Assembly (NCBI GenBank): GCA_022511185.1
Contig: JAFLSA010000005.1
Coordinates: forward strand, 1 to 33,812
Source of the DNA: Eubacterium sp.
Lineage (GTDB): Bacteria > Bacillota > Clostridia > Oscillospirales > Acutalibacteraceae
Direction: 5' to 3'
Length of the DNA stretch: 33,812 nt
The notes below the pieces were generated by a model. That model saw only the letters and a program-made list of their open reading frames with translations, made no database searches and was not told the DNA's origin. The stretch's first letter is position 1. Every line of letters begins with the position of its first letter. The position numbers and the translations under genes were made by a program. Below are positions 15,385 to 25,007 of this stretch, piece by piece.

Positions 15385-17154
15385 TTACTTAGTAACAACC
15401 TTAACGCTAAAGGTATCTTCTTCATAATCAGCTGCAGGGGCAGCAACAATTTTGTCGCCTGCCTTTAGTCCGGACTTAACCTGATATGCAGTATTTGAAA
15501 CTGCACCGGTCTCAATCTGAGTTTTGGTAACCGTATTTTCCTCTTCATTATAGAGATATACGTATGAGCCTGTCTTTTCAAGCTTAATAGATTCGATCGG
15601 AACGACTACGACGCCAAGATATTCGCCTGTTTCAATCTCAACCTGGGCATCAAAGCCCACGATGATATTTTCATCTGTTTCAGGAACTGTTACTGTACAA
15701 TCAACACCTGCACCGGTGTCTGTAAGGCTTGAAAGTCCGCTGATACCGGCCATTGAGCCTACGCTGTCAAGAATACTTGATGATGAGCCGCCTGTTGCTG
15801 TAGGAGCAATCGTTGCAACTTCACCGTCATAGCTGCCGTAAGCAGTCTTTATTTTCGCAGGCATACCGACCCTAACCTTATGTAAATCATATTCACTAAG
15901 GCTTACAGTTACTGCCATACTGTCAAGATTTTCAAGCTTAATACCTGTTGAAAGAGCAGTTGTCTGAACGCCTGCTGCGATATCAACTGCCGTTATCGTA
16001 CCGTCGAAGGCTGCAATCCAGCCTTCCTCCATATCCTTCTTCTGCTGACGGAGTGCATCAAGTGCTTTCTTTGATGCATCAACTGCAGTTTTTTGGGCAT
16101 TAACGATAGTTTCGTCAGCCTGCACACTGTAAATAGTATACTGTGCCTGAAGTGCTGCAAGCTGAAGCTGGGCAGCAGTCAAAGATACGTTATTTGAATT
16201 AACGACCGTGCTTGTTATTGCACTAAAATCAATAGATGCAACGGCAGTACGAATCATATTAACTGCTACGTCATTCTCAACAAGGAGATTTGCTGAGTCG
16301 ATTATACCATCTCTCATTGCCTGATAAACAGCATCTGCAACCCTGTCTGCAATCACTTCACTGTCAAACATTCCGCTTGCAATCGCCTCAGTAATTGTTA
16401 CTGAAATAATCTCAGTCATAGTTGCAAGAGTGTTTAAATCATCTGTTAACTGAACTAAATTTTTATTTAATTCTGCAAGCGCATCAGAAAGTGCACTCAA
16501 ATCCGGCATTGACGGAAGTGTTGGTGTATCCGCTACCAGCATTGCTATTGCCGATGTAGGATATGCAACGGTGGTTGTTGGTGAAGCTGTAGTAGTTGTA
16601 GTAGTTGTTGAAGGCTGTGTAACAGACGGAGCTGTTGCCTTCTGAGTTGTTGTCGTAGTAGTCTGCTTTTTCTTTGTTGTCGTAGTAGTTAAAGCGTTTG
16701 CAGTGAGCTTTGCAATCTGCTTTTCAGTTGCTGCAATCTGTGCAGCAAGTGCGTCTGCCTTTGCCTTAGCAGTTTTCTGAGTTTTAACTGCTTCATTGTA
16801 GCCCTTGAGCGCACTGTTATAGCTTGAGCTCAGTTCGCTTATCTGGCCGTCAAGTGACTCAGCATTAAATGTAGCAAGCACGTCACCCTTCTTGACCTTA
16901 TCGCCGACATTTACAAATACCTCTTTAACAGTTGCAACGGTTGCAACCTTATACTCCTTAACAGTACCTGCAGAAACGTCGCCTGTCAAAGAAACAGATT
17001 CATAAATATCTTCAGTAGAAATGGTGTAAAGAGATACCTCCTCACCACTGTTTGACTTTGATACACCAAAGATTGCACCGGCAGCAATTGCAATTACCAA
17101 CACAATGCAAATCGGTACAATTATTTTTGTTTTACTTTTCTTTACAGTAGCCAT
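15385..17154 (-). CDS. MacA/HlyD-like efflux membrane-fusion protein with Thr-rich linker
   Basis: 589 aa; N-terminal TM, VFVNVGDKVKKGDVLATFNAESL biotinyl-lipoyl-like motif, coiled coil, LKAGDKIVAAPA end; internal poly-Thr stretch. Confidence 0.9.
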   Translation of the reverse strand: MATVKKSKTKIIVPICIVLVIAIAAGAIFGVSKSNSGEEVSLYTISTEDIYESVSLTGDVSAGTVKEYKVATVATVKEVFVNVGDKVKKGDVLATFNAESLDGQISELSSSYNSALKGYNEAVKTQKTAKAKADALAAQIAATEKQIAKLTANALTTTTTKKKQTTTTTTQKATAPSVTQPSTTTTTTTASPTTTVAYPTSAIAMLVADTPTLPSMPDLSALSDALAELNKNLVQLTDDLNTLATMTEIISVTITEAIASGMFDSEVIADRVADAVYQAMRDGIIDSANLLVENDVAVNMIRTAVASIDFSAITSTVVNSNNVSLTAAQLQLAALQAQYTIYSVQADETIVNAQKTAVDASKKALDALRQQKKDMEEGWIAAFDGTITAVDIAAGVQTTALSTGIKLENLDSMAVTVSLSEYDLHKVRVGMPAKIKTAYGSYDGEVATIAPTATGGSSSSILDSVGSMAGISGLSSLTDTGAGVDCTVTVPETDENIIVGFDAQVEIETGEYLGVVVVPIESIKLEKTGSYVYLYNEEENTVTKTQIETGAVSNTAYQVKSGLKAGDKIVAAPAADYEEDTFSVKVVTK

Positions 17155-17210
17155 AAAACTAACCTCTGCTTTATCTAATTAATATAATTTATAGATCATA
17201 TTGCAAGATA

Positions 17211-17239
17211 AGTATAATTCCATTTTGTATAATTGTCAA
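17211..17239 (-). promoter_or_regulatory. Predicted promoter of the MacA-like/permease operon
   Basis: Minus strand TTGACA (17239-17234), 17-bp spacer, TATACT (17216-17211). Confidence 0.65.
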
Positions 17240-17275
17240 TAACAATTTGTAAATTTTGCTTTTTTATTCACATAA

Positions 17276-18550
17276 TTATTGGATGTTTAATGCTTTTTGT
17301 CCGATATCTTTTCTGTAATGAGCATTTTCAAAATTAATTTTTTCAACAGCTTTGTAGGATTTTTCAAGAGCCTCCTCAAGAGTAGCACCTAAAGCAGTAA
17401 CGCCAAGCACACGTCCGCCTGAAGTTACAAGCTTGCCGTCCTTGATTGCCGTACCTGCGTGATAAACAGTTACCCCTTCAAACTGTCCGTCTGTAAGTCC
17501 TGTGATTTCAATTCCCTTCGGATATGATTTCGGATAACCGCCTGATGCCATAATTACGCAAGTGCACGCCTCGTCAGACCATTCTATGTCAAGCTCTGAA
17601 AGAGTTTCATTATTTATCGCCTCAAAGATATCCATAATATCAGTCTTAAGTCTAGGGAGAACGACTTGAGTTTCAGGGTCACCGAAACGGCAGTTATACT
17701 CAATAACCTTCGGTCCTTTTGGAGTAATCATCAGTCCGAAATAAAGACAGCCTTTGAATGTTCTTCCCTCAGAATTCATTGCATTGATTGTAGGGATAAA
17801 TATTTTTTCCATACATTCCTTTGCAACTTCGTCGGTATAATGCGGGTTTGGTGAAACAGTACCCATACCGCCTGTATTAAGTCCCTTATCGCCGTCAAGT
17901 GCTCTTTTATGATCCATTGAGGATACCATAGGCTTAACGCATTTTCCGTCTGTGAATGCGAGAACAGATACTTCCGGACCTGTGAGAAATTCTTCAACGA
18001 CAACGTTGTTTCCCGATGCGCCGAAAATCTTATCCTCCATAATTTCCTTAACACCTGCAATTGCTTCGTCAAGTGTTTCAGGGATAATTACGCCCTTTCC
18101 GAGTGCAAGTCCGTCCGCCTTGATAACGGCAGGAAATTCGTTCTTTTCTTTGAGGTATGCTATAACCTCGTCGGCATTGTCAAATACCTTGTATTCAGCA
18201 GTAGGTATATTATACTTAAGCATCAGATCCTTTGAAAAAACCTTTGAGCCTTCAATAATTGCGGCGCTTGCAGTCGGTCCGAAGGTCTTGAAGCCCTCAG
18301 CATTAAGTGCATCAACCATACCTGCAACAAGCGGATCATCAGGTGCAACTACAACAAAATCAGCCTTGATTTCCTTTGCGAGCTTAACTACTCCGTCAAT
18401 ATCAGTTGCTGAAACGTCATAGCACTCAGCATCGTATGAAATACCGCCGTTACCGGGACAGCAGGCAATGCTGTCAACCTTTTTTGATTCCTTTATTTTT
18501 CTAATAAGAGCGTGCTCTCTGCCGCCGCCTCCTACTACTAATACCTTCAT
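17276..18550 (-). CDS. purD: Phosphoribosylamine-glycine ligase
   Basis: MKVLVVGGGGREHALIRKIKES start (ATG 18550, internal to the 18595 ORF); GADG/LALGKGV and PEVSVLAFTDG, YNCRFGDPETQVVLPRL motifs. Confidence 0.95.
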   Translation of the reverse strand: MKVLVVGGGGREHALIRKIKESKKVDSIACCPGNGGISYDAECYDVSATDIDGVVKLAKEIKADFVVVAPDDPLVAGMVDALNAEGFKTFGPTASAAIIEGSKVFSKDLMLKYNIPTAEYKVFDNADEVIAYLKEKNEFPAVIKADGLALGKGVIIPETLDEAIAGVKEIMEDKIFGASGNNVVVEEFLTGPEVSVLAFTDGKCVKPMVSSMDHKRALDGDKGLNTGGMGTVSPNPHYTDEVAKECMEKIFIPTINAMNSEGRTFKGCLYFGLMITPKGPKVIEYNCRFGDPETQVVLPRLKTDIMDIFEAINNETLSELDIEWSDEACTCVIMASGGYPKSYPKGIEITGLTDGQFEGVTVYHAGTAIKDGKLVTSGGRVLGVTALGATLEEALEKSYKAVEKINFENAHYRKDIGQKALNIQ

Positions 18551-18578
18551 ATTTATACCTCCTGTAAAAATGCGTTTA

Positions 18579-18597
18579 GGGTGACATAAAGTCACCC
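18579..18597. repeat. Short perfect hairpin between the PurO-like and purD genes
   Basis: GGGTGAC-ATAAA-GTCACCC. Confidence 0.6.
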
Positions 18598-18602
18598 TGT
18601 CT

Positions 18603-19304
18603 TTATTTATTCTTGTTAATTATTCTTGTTTCCTCTTCATTTGTTTCAAGATTAATGAAACGAGTGAAAAGTGAAACCTTGTTATCCTCATTGAGATTAT
18701 CCCAAATCATATTTGTAAAGGTGTCGATATCTCCGTCAATTTCAACAGGAGTTGGCTCACCCTCAAATGACGGAATGGGATCGCCGTCACATTTATACGT
18801 GTGAATAAAATGGCCGAGACCTGCCTGTGCCGGATATTCAAAGAAAAATCTAAGGCACTCAGGCTTGCCCATATTCGATTTAAGAATTGAGAGATTGTAG
18901 TCGCCGTTTGGCTTAACAACGCCTGAAATTCTCGGTGTATAGTTCGGTGCATCAGGCTCAAACTCTCTTGTTAAAAGAGCGTGACGGTAGCAGTGACCCT
19001 CACTCATATGGTCGTAAATCGTATCTGTCTGGTCACCGTTTGTAACGATTGTCTTGCCGTCAAGCTTAAGTACGGGATTATAAATAATAAGGGACGGATC
19101 CTCCATTTTTGACTCGTCAAATGCTTTTGTGCGAATACCGCCTCTGTCATTTTCCTCAAATATACGGTTACGGCTGTTTACACTTCTGCCCATAATGAAA
19201 TATGCGATAACAGCATTTTTTCCGTCTTTGGATTTACCGAGAACTATACCGCGTCCCGGGTATGTGTTTGTGCTGAGTTCCTTTTCAAGAGTTGTAATTT
19301 CCAT
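18603..19304 (-). CDS. Archaeal-type (PurO-like) IMP cyclohydrolase
   Basis: 233 aa; YPGRGIVLGKSKDGKNAVIAYFIMGRSVNSRNRIFEE resembles the IMP_cyclohyd family; embedded between purN and purD. Confidence 0.8.
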   Translation of the reverse strand: MEITTLEKELSTNTYPGRGIVLGKSKDGKNAVIAYFIMGRSVNSRNRIFEENDRGGIRTKAFDESKMEDPSLIIYNPVLKLDGKTIVTNGDQTDTIYDHMSEGHCYRHALLTREFEPDAPNYTPRISGVVKPNGDYNLSILKSNMGKPECLRFFFEYPAQAGLGHFIHTYKCDGDPIPSFEGEPTPVEIDGDIDTFTNMIWDNLNEDNKVSLFTRFINLETNEEETRIINKNK

Positions 19305-19313
19305 TTTCTCACC

Positions 19314-19937
19314 TCAAATAATTTCTGTTTTATTGCCGACTATTTTAATTCTGCCCTGACAGAAAAGTGAAACTGCCTTTGGCAGAATTTTCCACTCGCA
19401 CTGCTCCATAACTCTTTTTTGCAGAGTCTCGGGTGTATCGTCGTTATTAACCTCAATAGCCTTCTGAATTATAATCGGCCCTGCATCGCAGTCCTCTGTC
19501 ACAAAGTGAACGGTTGCACCTGTGAGCTTAACTCCGCTGTCAAGCACCGCCTGATGAACTCTCAGTCCGTAAAAGCCTTTACCGCAAAATGAAGGAATAA
19601 GCGCCGGGTGAACGTTCATCATTTTGCCTTCAAACGCTTCGACAACCTGTTCATCAAGAATTGTCATAAAGCCTGCATAAACCACAAGGTCGGCTTTTTC
19701 TTCTATAAGTACATCCCTGACAGCTTTTGTATATGAGCGAATGTCATCATAATCTTTGCGGGGAATGACACGTGTCTGTATACCGTTATTTTTTGCTCTT
19801 TCCAAAGCGTAAGCATCAGGGTTTGAGGAAATAACACATGTGAGCTTTCCGCCCTGTATCTCCCCTCTTGACTGAGCGTCAATAAGCGCCTGAAGGTTTG
19901 TTCCGCCGCCTGAAACGAGAACTGCTATATTCATCAT
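19314..19937 (-). CDS. purN: Phosphoribosylglycinamide formyltransferase
   Basis: 207 aa; [45 protein letters not shown]. Confidence 0.95.
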   Translation of the reverse strand: MMNIAVLVSGGGTNLQALIDAQSRGEIQGGKLTCVISSNPDAYALERAKNNGIQTRVIPRKDYDDIRSYTKAVRDVLIEEKADLVVYAGFMTILDEQVVEAFEGKMMNVHPALIPSFCGKGFYGLRVHQAVLDSGVKLTGATVHFVTEDCDAGPIIIQKAIEVNNDDTPETLQKRVMEQCEWKILPKAVSLFCQGRIKIVGNKTEII

Positions 19938-20971
19938 ACTAATTCAACGCCCTTTTCACCTGATTTGATTTCGCCGACAATTGCTGCCTGCTCACCGTTT
20001 TCGTTAAGAATACGAACAGCCTCGTCTGCCTTATCAGCATCAACTGCAATTACAAGACCTGTACCCATATTGAAGGTATTATACATATCTCTTTCAGGGA
20101 TATTACCTGTCTTTGCGATAAGGTCAAATATTGGTCTTTTAAAGCACTTGTCCTTTTCAATAACGGCAGTAAAGCCGTCATTTAACATTCTCGGAACGTT
20201 CTCATAAAAGCCGCCGCCTGTGATGTGGCTGATTGCGTTTACATTCACCTTGTCCATAAGCGCAAGAAGCGGTTTAACGTAAATTCTTGTCGGAGTTATA
20301 AGCTCCTCACCGAGTGTTTTGCCAAGCTCGTCATACTTAACGGCAATTGTTTGCTCATTAATATTAAATACTTTTCTTACAAGTGAAAAGCCGTTTGAAT
20401 GAACACCTGATGAAGCAACGCCGATTATTGCATTGCCTGCTTTTAAATTTTCACCTGAAACGAGCTTATCCTTTTCTCCTATACCGACAGTAAAGCCTGC
20501 AAGGTCGTATTCATCCTCAGGCATTAAGCCGGGATGCTCCGCTGTTTCACCGCCAACGAGTGCACAGCCTGCCTGAACACAGCCCTCTGCGACGCCTGCA
20601 ACGATCTGAGCAATCTTCTCAGGATAATTCTTACCGCAAGCGATATAGTCAAGGAAAAAGAGCGGCTTTGCACCTGAGCAGGCAACGTCGTTTACACACA
20701 TTGCAACACAGTCAATACCAACCGTATCGTGCTTATCCATAAGAAAAGCAAGCTTGATTTTTGTGCCTACACCGTCTGTACCTGAAACAAGAACAGGGTT
20801 TTTATATTCATTAGCGGCAATCTCAAACATACCGCCGAAACCGCCTATACCGCCGAGCACGCCCGGTATATTCGTCCTTTTAACGTGTGATTTGATAAGC
20901 TCAACAGACTCGTATCCTGCTGTTACGTCAACGCCTGCTGCCGCGTAGCTTTCGCTGAAACTTTTTTCCAT
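19934..20971 (-). CDS. purM: Phosphoribosylformylglycinamidine cyclo-ligase
   Basis: 345 aa; [52 protein letters not shown]. Confidence 0.96.
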   Translation of the reverse strand: MEKSFSESYAAAGVDVTAGYESVELIKSHVKRTNIPGVLGGIGGFGGMFEIAANEYKNPVLVSGTDGVGTKIKLAFLMDKHDTVGIDCVAMCVNDVACSGAKPLFFLDYIACGKNYPEKIAQIVAGVAEGCVQAGCALVGGETAEHPGLMPEDEYDLAGFTVGIGEKDKLVSGENLKAGNAIIGVASSGVHSNGFSLVRKVFNINEQTIAVKYDELGKTLGEELITPTRIYVKPLLALMDKVNVNAISHITGGGFYENVPRMLNDGFTAVIEKDKCFKRPIFDLIAKTGNIPERDMYNTFNMGTGLVIAVDADKADEAVRILNENGEQAAIVGEIKSGEKGVELV

Positions 20972-20976
20972 ATGTG

Positions 20977-21474
20977 TTAAATCTCCTTTAGCTTTTCCTG
21001 AAGTGCAGCATCCTTTTCACGAACCTGCTGTGCCATTTCCTGTCTCATATTCTGAAGCTTATTCATCAGCGCATCATCACCAACGGCGATAATCTCTGCC
21101 GCAAGGATAGCCGCATTCTTGGCAGCATTTACACCGACAGTTGCCACAGGTATTCCCGGAGGCATCATAACTGTTGCAAGCATTGCATCCATACCGTCAA
21201 GCACCTTTGCCGAGCACGGAATACCGATAACGGGAAGTGTAGTTGAAGCAGCTAAAACACCGCCGAGATGCGCAGCCATACCTGCTGCCGCAATAATAAC
21301 GCCAAAGCCGTTTTCAATAGCCTTTGAGGAAAACTCATTCGCCTCCTGCGGTGTACGGTGGGCGCTCATAACTCTTACCTCAGTTTCAATTCCAAGCTCC
21401 TTAAGCTGTTTAATTGCAGGCGTAACGATCGGCAAATCGCTGTCCGAGCCCATAATGATTGCAACCTTTTTCAT
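20977..21474 (-). CDS. purE: N5-carboxyaminoimidazole ribonucleotide mutase-type PurE
   Basis: 165 aa; [31 protein letters not shown]. Confidence 0.95.
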   Translation of the reverse strand: MKKVAIIMGSDSDLPIVTPAIKQLKELGIETEVRVMSAHRTPQEANEFSSKAIENGFGVIIAAAGMAAHLGGVLAASTTLPVIGIPCSAKVLDGMDAMLATVMMPPGIPVATVGVNAAKNAAILAAEIIAVGDDALMNKLQNMRQEMAQQVREKDAALQEKLKEI

Positions 21475-21537
21475 AATATTCTCCTTTAATTTATAAATCT
21501 TTACTGTAAACAGTATGATATGCTAAATATCTCTGCT

Positions 21538-22071
21538 TTATCTGTTTTTTGTGTTCTCAATTAGAAAGTTAAGATTTTGACAGAATTTCTCTTGATTCTC
21601 TATACTAAAAAAATACTTTTTTCCATTTTTCAATGTAAGTTCAACATTGTAAGCTTCGTCTCCGCATAGCACAACCAATAAAAAGCGATATTTTGTAAAA
21701 TGCAAGTCAGTATAATTAACATTAACCTGTTCTATTTCATCATAACTGATAGTGATACGAGGCTTCCAATTTATCGGTGTAATAGTATATCTGGCGATTA
21801 CGAGACTATCATCATTAAGGAATACACCTTTTTTGAGAACACAATAAAATGCTACTGATAAAAATGCACAAATAAACATTATTCTTCGCACTATGCCGAA
21901 TACCGTTTCGTTGATAAAATAATTATCAACACCAATCAGTATAGATAATCTTCCAAGCAAATAATACACAAGAAGAAAAAGTGCTATTGTTATAAAAAAA
22001 TTTTGTAATGGGCCGATGATTGCAGCACCCATTTTATAAATACTATTAAAATATCTAAATTTATATCTCAT
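21538..22071 (-). CDS. Hypothetical two-TM membrane protein (possible bacterial PH-like domain)
   Basis: 177 aa; two hydrophobic segments then a soluble domain 'RYTITPINWKPRITISYDEIEQVNV'. Confidence 0.5.
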   Translation of the reverse strand: MRYKFRYFNSIYKMGAAIIGPLQNFFITIALFLLVYYLLGRLSILIGVDNYFINETVFGIVRRIMFICAFLSVAFYCVLKKGVFLNDDSLVIARYTITPINWKPRITISYDEIEQVNVNYTDLHFTKYRFLLVVLCGDEAYNVELTLKNGKKYFFSIENQEKFCQNLNFLIENTKNR

Positions 22072-22227
22072 AATATCTATCTCAATATTTTCCTATATCA
22101 ATGTTTGATAGAAATGTTTTAATTAGACCATTAATTAATTTTACACCAATTGCAACCGATGATAGTAATGCTATTATATATTAATACACCCTGATTTTCA
22201 ATATAGAAAAGTGCCTAATTTATTGCT

Positions 22228-24147
22228 TTAATCGTAGATACTTTCGGTTATTTTTCCATATGTAAAGAAGTTTTTTGCGTACTTAAAATCCTCGTAGTCA
22301 ATTGTGCCGTCTTGATTATAATCAACGGTGATAAAATCATCATATACCTCTTTCGGATATTCGCCGTATATTCCACGAAGCAGGGCAAAATCCTTAGCGT
22401 TCACATAGCCGTCTTCATTATAATCTAAATGGAAAAAGCTGATGTCTCCAAGGTTCATTTCCATATTTTCGTCATAAGCAAATTCAAACACTCTGTCAAC
22501 GGCAAAATCGGAGAAGATGCGAAGCTCTGATGAATCTGATACAGCATAAAATTCAAATTCACCGTTTATATCAGTCTGTGTAATATTCTCACCGTCAAGT
22601 GAGATAACTGCATTAACAATCGGTAAATTGTGAGGGTGCGAGCCGTCGGGCGATTCCATTAAAAGAACCTTACCTGAAACCAGCACGCCCGTCCTTTTAA
22701 CAAAATCAGCCTTGTATCTGTCACTGCAAAAAACACAGGTGTATTCTGTGTATCCCTCTTCTGTAAGTGTAGGAGGAATTATAGTTGCTGTATAAGAGTG
22801 ATTGATAATAACAGTAAAATCCTTTGAATATTCGCCTACGCTTATTGTGTACGCATGCTCACCGCAAAGCCATTCTTCATCATCCTGATCATCGGTATAG
22901 CTTACTGTCATATCAAAACACTGCATATTATTTGTAAAACTGATTTTTTTGGTATAGCCTGTCTTATGTATAACGGTTATTTCTCTTCCTTCAATCAATG
23001 ACAAAATATCAAATTTACCGTCTTTGTTATCATCACAGGAAAGCTCTGCCGGAATATCAAGTTCAATACTTTCAATCTCTTTTGAATAAAGATTTACAGT
23101 AAATTCACCTGTTGACCTTATGCTTTTAACAGTGTAATAATACGTTTTTCCTGCATTAAGATTGTAGTCAACAGTAAAGCCTAAATCATCGGGGGAATTA
23201 TCATCGTGGCTTGCAAGCTCTTTCCCGTTACTGTCCGTCAAAACACAGTCGACATCCACCATACCGCTTGAATAAAATCTGTATTCACTGCTTACAGTCG
23301 GAGTAAAAACGAATATCATATCATCATCAAATGAATTGGCATAATACGTACACGCTATACTCTGCCCCTCTTTGATTTCCATTTCATTGATGATATTATA
23401 ATTCACAATATTATTAACGGCATACGTATAAGCAGGAGAATCCCTGTAAACGTTCATCACAAACTCCTTATAAACAGAGCCTTTTGACGCACTGTAAAAA
23501 CCAAGGCTGTATGATGATAGCGTTGCTCTTTTGGGAACAGTTATGCTTTTAAGAGATGAACAGGCAAAAAACGCTCTTTTGCCAATTGTCAAACTTGCAT
23601 TCAAATCCTCAAAGCTTACGCTGTTAAGTGAACTGCAGTTTTCAAAAGCTGATGTGCCTATACTCGTAACTGAAGATGGAATTGACACACTCTCAAGAGT
23701 AGTCGAGTAGTAAAAGGCATAATTGCCGATTGTAGTTAAATTCTGCGGCAGAGTAATACTTTTAAGCGAATTTACACCGCTCATAGAATAATTGCCCAAA
23801 GAAGTGAGCGTTGACGGAAGTAAAAAATCCTCAGCGCTTACGTAATAGAAAAAGTATTTGCCGAGTGATGTTATCCCCTCCTCGACGATAACGTGCTGTA
23901 TGGAGCCATCACTTCTCCACATATACCACGGCTGTGACTTATTGTCGCTATCAAAATCAGGTGTGGCGCCCTCTCCGCTGATTGTGAGGGTTTTTGTAGA
24001 AGCATCAAAAGAGTAATATGTATCAGTACCTTCAAACTGAGTTTTTGGTTTATTCTCACTTTGAACAGCTAATGAAGTGAAGTCGACAGAACAAAGTATG
24101 CCAAGTGCAATAACAGCACTGAAAGCAAGTAAAAATATCTTCTTCAC
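22228..24147 (-). CDS. Secreted BspA-like LRR protein with a C-terminal type I dockerin
   Basis: 639 aa; signal peptide MKKIFLLAFSAVIALGILCS; LRR_5 repeats (SLKSITLPQNLTTIGNYAFYYSTTLESVSIPSSVTSIGTSAFENCSSL); C-terminal LDYNEDGYVNAKDFALLRGIYG and VDYNQDGTIDYEDFKYAKNFF dockerin repeats. Confidence 0.88.
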   Translation of the reverse strand: MKKIFLLAFSAVIALGILCSVDFTSLAVQSENKPKTQFEGTDTYYSFDASTKTLTISGEGATPDFDSDNKSQPWYMWRSDGSIQHVIVEEGITSLGKYFFYYVSAEDFLLPSTLTSLGNYSMSGVNSLKSITLPQNLTTIGNYAFYYSTTLESVSIPSSVTSIGTSAFENCSSLNSVSFEDLNASLTIGKRAFFACSSLKSITVPKRATLSSYSLGFYSASKGSVYKEFVMNVYRDSPAYTYAVNNIVNYNIINEMEIKEGQSIACTYYANSFDDDMIFVFTPTVSSEYRFYSSGMVDVDCVLTDSNGKELASHDDNSPDDLGFTVDYNLNAGKTYYYTVKSIRSTGEFTVNLYSKEIESIELDIPAELSCDDNKDGKFDILSLIEGREITVIHKTGYTKKISFTNNMQCFDMTVSYTDDQDDEEWLCGEHAYTISVGEYSKDFTVIINHSYTATIIPPTLTEEGYTEYTCVFCSDRYKADFVKRTGVLVSGKVLLMESPDGSHPHNLPIVNAVISLDGENITQTDINGEFEFYAVSDSSELRIFSDFAVDRVFEFAYDENMEMNLGDISFFHLDYNEDGYVNAKDFALLRGIYGEYPKEVYDDFITVDYNQDGTIDYEDFKYAKNFFTYGKITESIYD

Positions 24148-24221
24148 TTCATCACCCCCATTATTGTTTATTTTAACATAAACTATTTATTTATACAATT
24201 AAATTTTGGACAAAATATCCT

Positions 24222-24251
24222 TTGACTCGAAAAGGCATTTTATGATAATAT
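24222..24251 (+). promoter_or_regulatory. Predicted promoter of the DUF2798-like gene
   Basis: TTGACT (24222-24227), 18-bp spacer, TAATAT (24246-24251). Confidence 0.55.
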
Positions 24252-24284
24252 ATGCCTACAAAAATTTAATACAGACATAAAGGA

Positions 24285-24355
24285 CACAAGTGGTGCTTTG
24301 CACGTAAATCTGATTACGGAAATATGTAACGCAAAGATACCGCTTGTGATTTTTT
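24285..24355 (+). promoter_or_regulatory. Structured 5' leader ending in a U-tract, candidate riboswitch/attenuator
   Basis: CACAAGTGG(24285-24293)/CCGCTTGTG(24340-24348) 9-bp outer stem; CTTTGC(24296-24301)/GCAAAG(24331-24336); inner CGTAA-atctga-TTACG hairpin; TTTTTT at 24350-24355. Confidence 0.6.
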
Positions 24356-24377
24356 ATGTCAAAAAAGGAGTCAAATT

Positions 24378-24953
24378 ATGCCAAGAAATCAATTTCAGCG
24401 AATGATATTCGCCCTTTTAACAGTCATTGTAACTGTACACGCCTATGTGTTTTACAGCCTGTACGTTGTAAACGGGCAAACTCTTATGGAGGTAACAGGA
24501 GCAAGCAGTGTATTAAATGCAATTCATTCACAAGGCGGCGTTTATATGTTTGGAAAAATGCTGCCGATTTGGGCGGTTGTTCTAATCGAATTTGCCTGTG
24601 CGTACACGCTTGAAATAGTGATGGGAAGCCCCTGTTCTTTCAAGCTGGCATCAAAAGTATTCGACCCGAGAAAAACAAACCCGGTAATGTTTGAAACAGC
24701 GATAATATGTGCAACTGTCGGTCTTATGTGCCCTGCAATGAGCTTTCTTGCAGCGTTTATGTATTATCCGTATTATGCAGGCTTTAACGTATTAACCTTG
24801 CTTGCGAACTGGCTAAAGCTCGTATGCTTTAACTTCCCGTTTGCCTTCTTCACACAGCTCTTTTTCATTCAGCCTTTAATCAGAACTGTTTTCAAATTTC
24901 TGTTCAGAAAGGATATCAAAAAAAGACAGCCGCAGCCTGTGGATGCTCACTAA
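24378..24953 (+). CDS. DUF2798-like integral membrane protein
   Basis: 191 aa; duplicated two-TM layout (FALLTVIVTVHAYVFYSLYV ... FETAIICATVGLMCPAMSFLAAFMYYP); SD AAGGAG upstream. Confidence 0.65.
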   Translation: MPRNQFQRMIFALLTVIVTVHAYVFYSLYVVNGQTLMEVTGASSVLNAIHSQGGVYMFGKMLPIWAVVLIEFACAYTLEIVMGSPCSFKLASKVFDPRKTNPVMFETAIICATVGLMCPAMSFLAAFMYYPYYAGFNVLTLLANWLKLVCFNFPFAFFTQLFFIQPLIRTVFKFLFRKDIKKRQPQPVDAH

Positions 24954-24970
24954 ACTTAATATACAACAAA

Positions 24971-24999
24971 AACTGCTTTGGGATATACCCAAAGCAGTT
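24971..24999. terminator. Bidirectional terminator between the convergent DUF2798-like and GH3 genes
   Basis: AACTGCTTTGGG-atata-CCCAAAGCAGTT followed by ttgttttg. Confidence 0.85.
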
Positions 25000-25007
25000 T
25001 TGTTTTG

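Noticed and set aside
16590-16700. GTAGTAGTTGTAGTAGTTGTTG tandem pattern as a possible CRISPR or microsatellite
   Set aside because: No spacer-repeat structure; it is the codon run for a Thr-rich linker in the MacA-like protein.
17952-18422. 156-aa plus-strand ORF
   Set aside because: Antisense to purD; Ser-rich shadow ORF.
21500-21520. ACTGTAAACAGT palindrome upstream of purE as a regulator site
   Set aside because: Only 5-bp arms and no matching second site; not enough to claim an operator, and no purine riboswitch consensus is visible.
24285-24348. c-di-GMP-I (GEMM) riboswitch, prompted by the ACGCAAAG segment
   Set aside because: The 5' GCAAACC-type consensus and expected helices are not present; resemblance limited to one short motif.
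24356-24613. 85-aa plus-strand ORF overlapping the DUF2798-like gene
   Set aside because: Out of frame with the better-supported 24378 ORF, Cys/Arg-rich translation; ATG lies within the leader before the SD.
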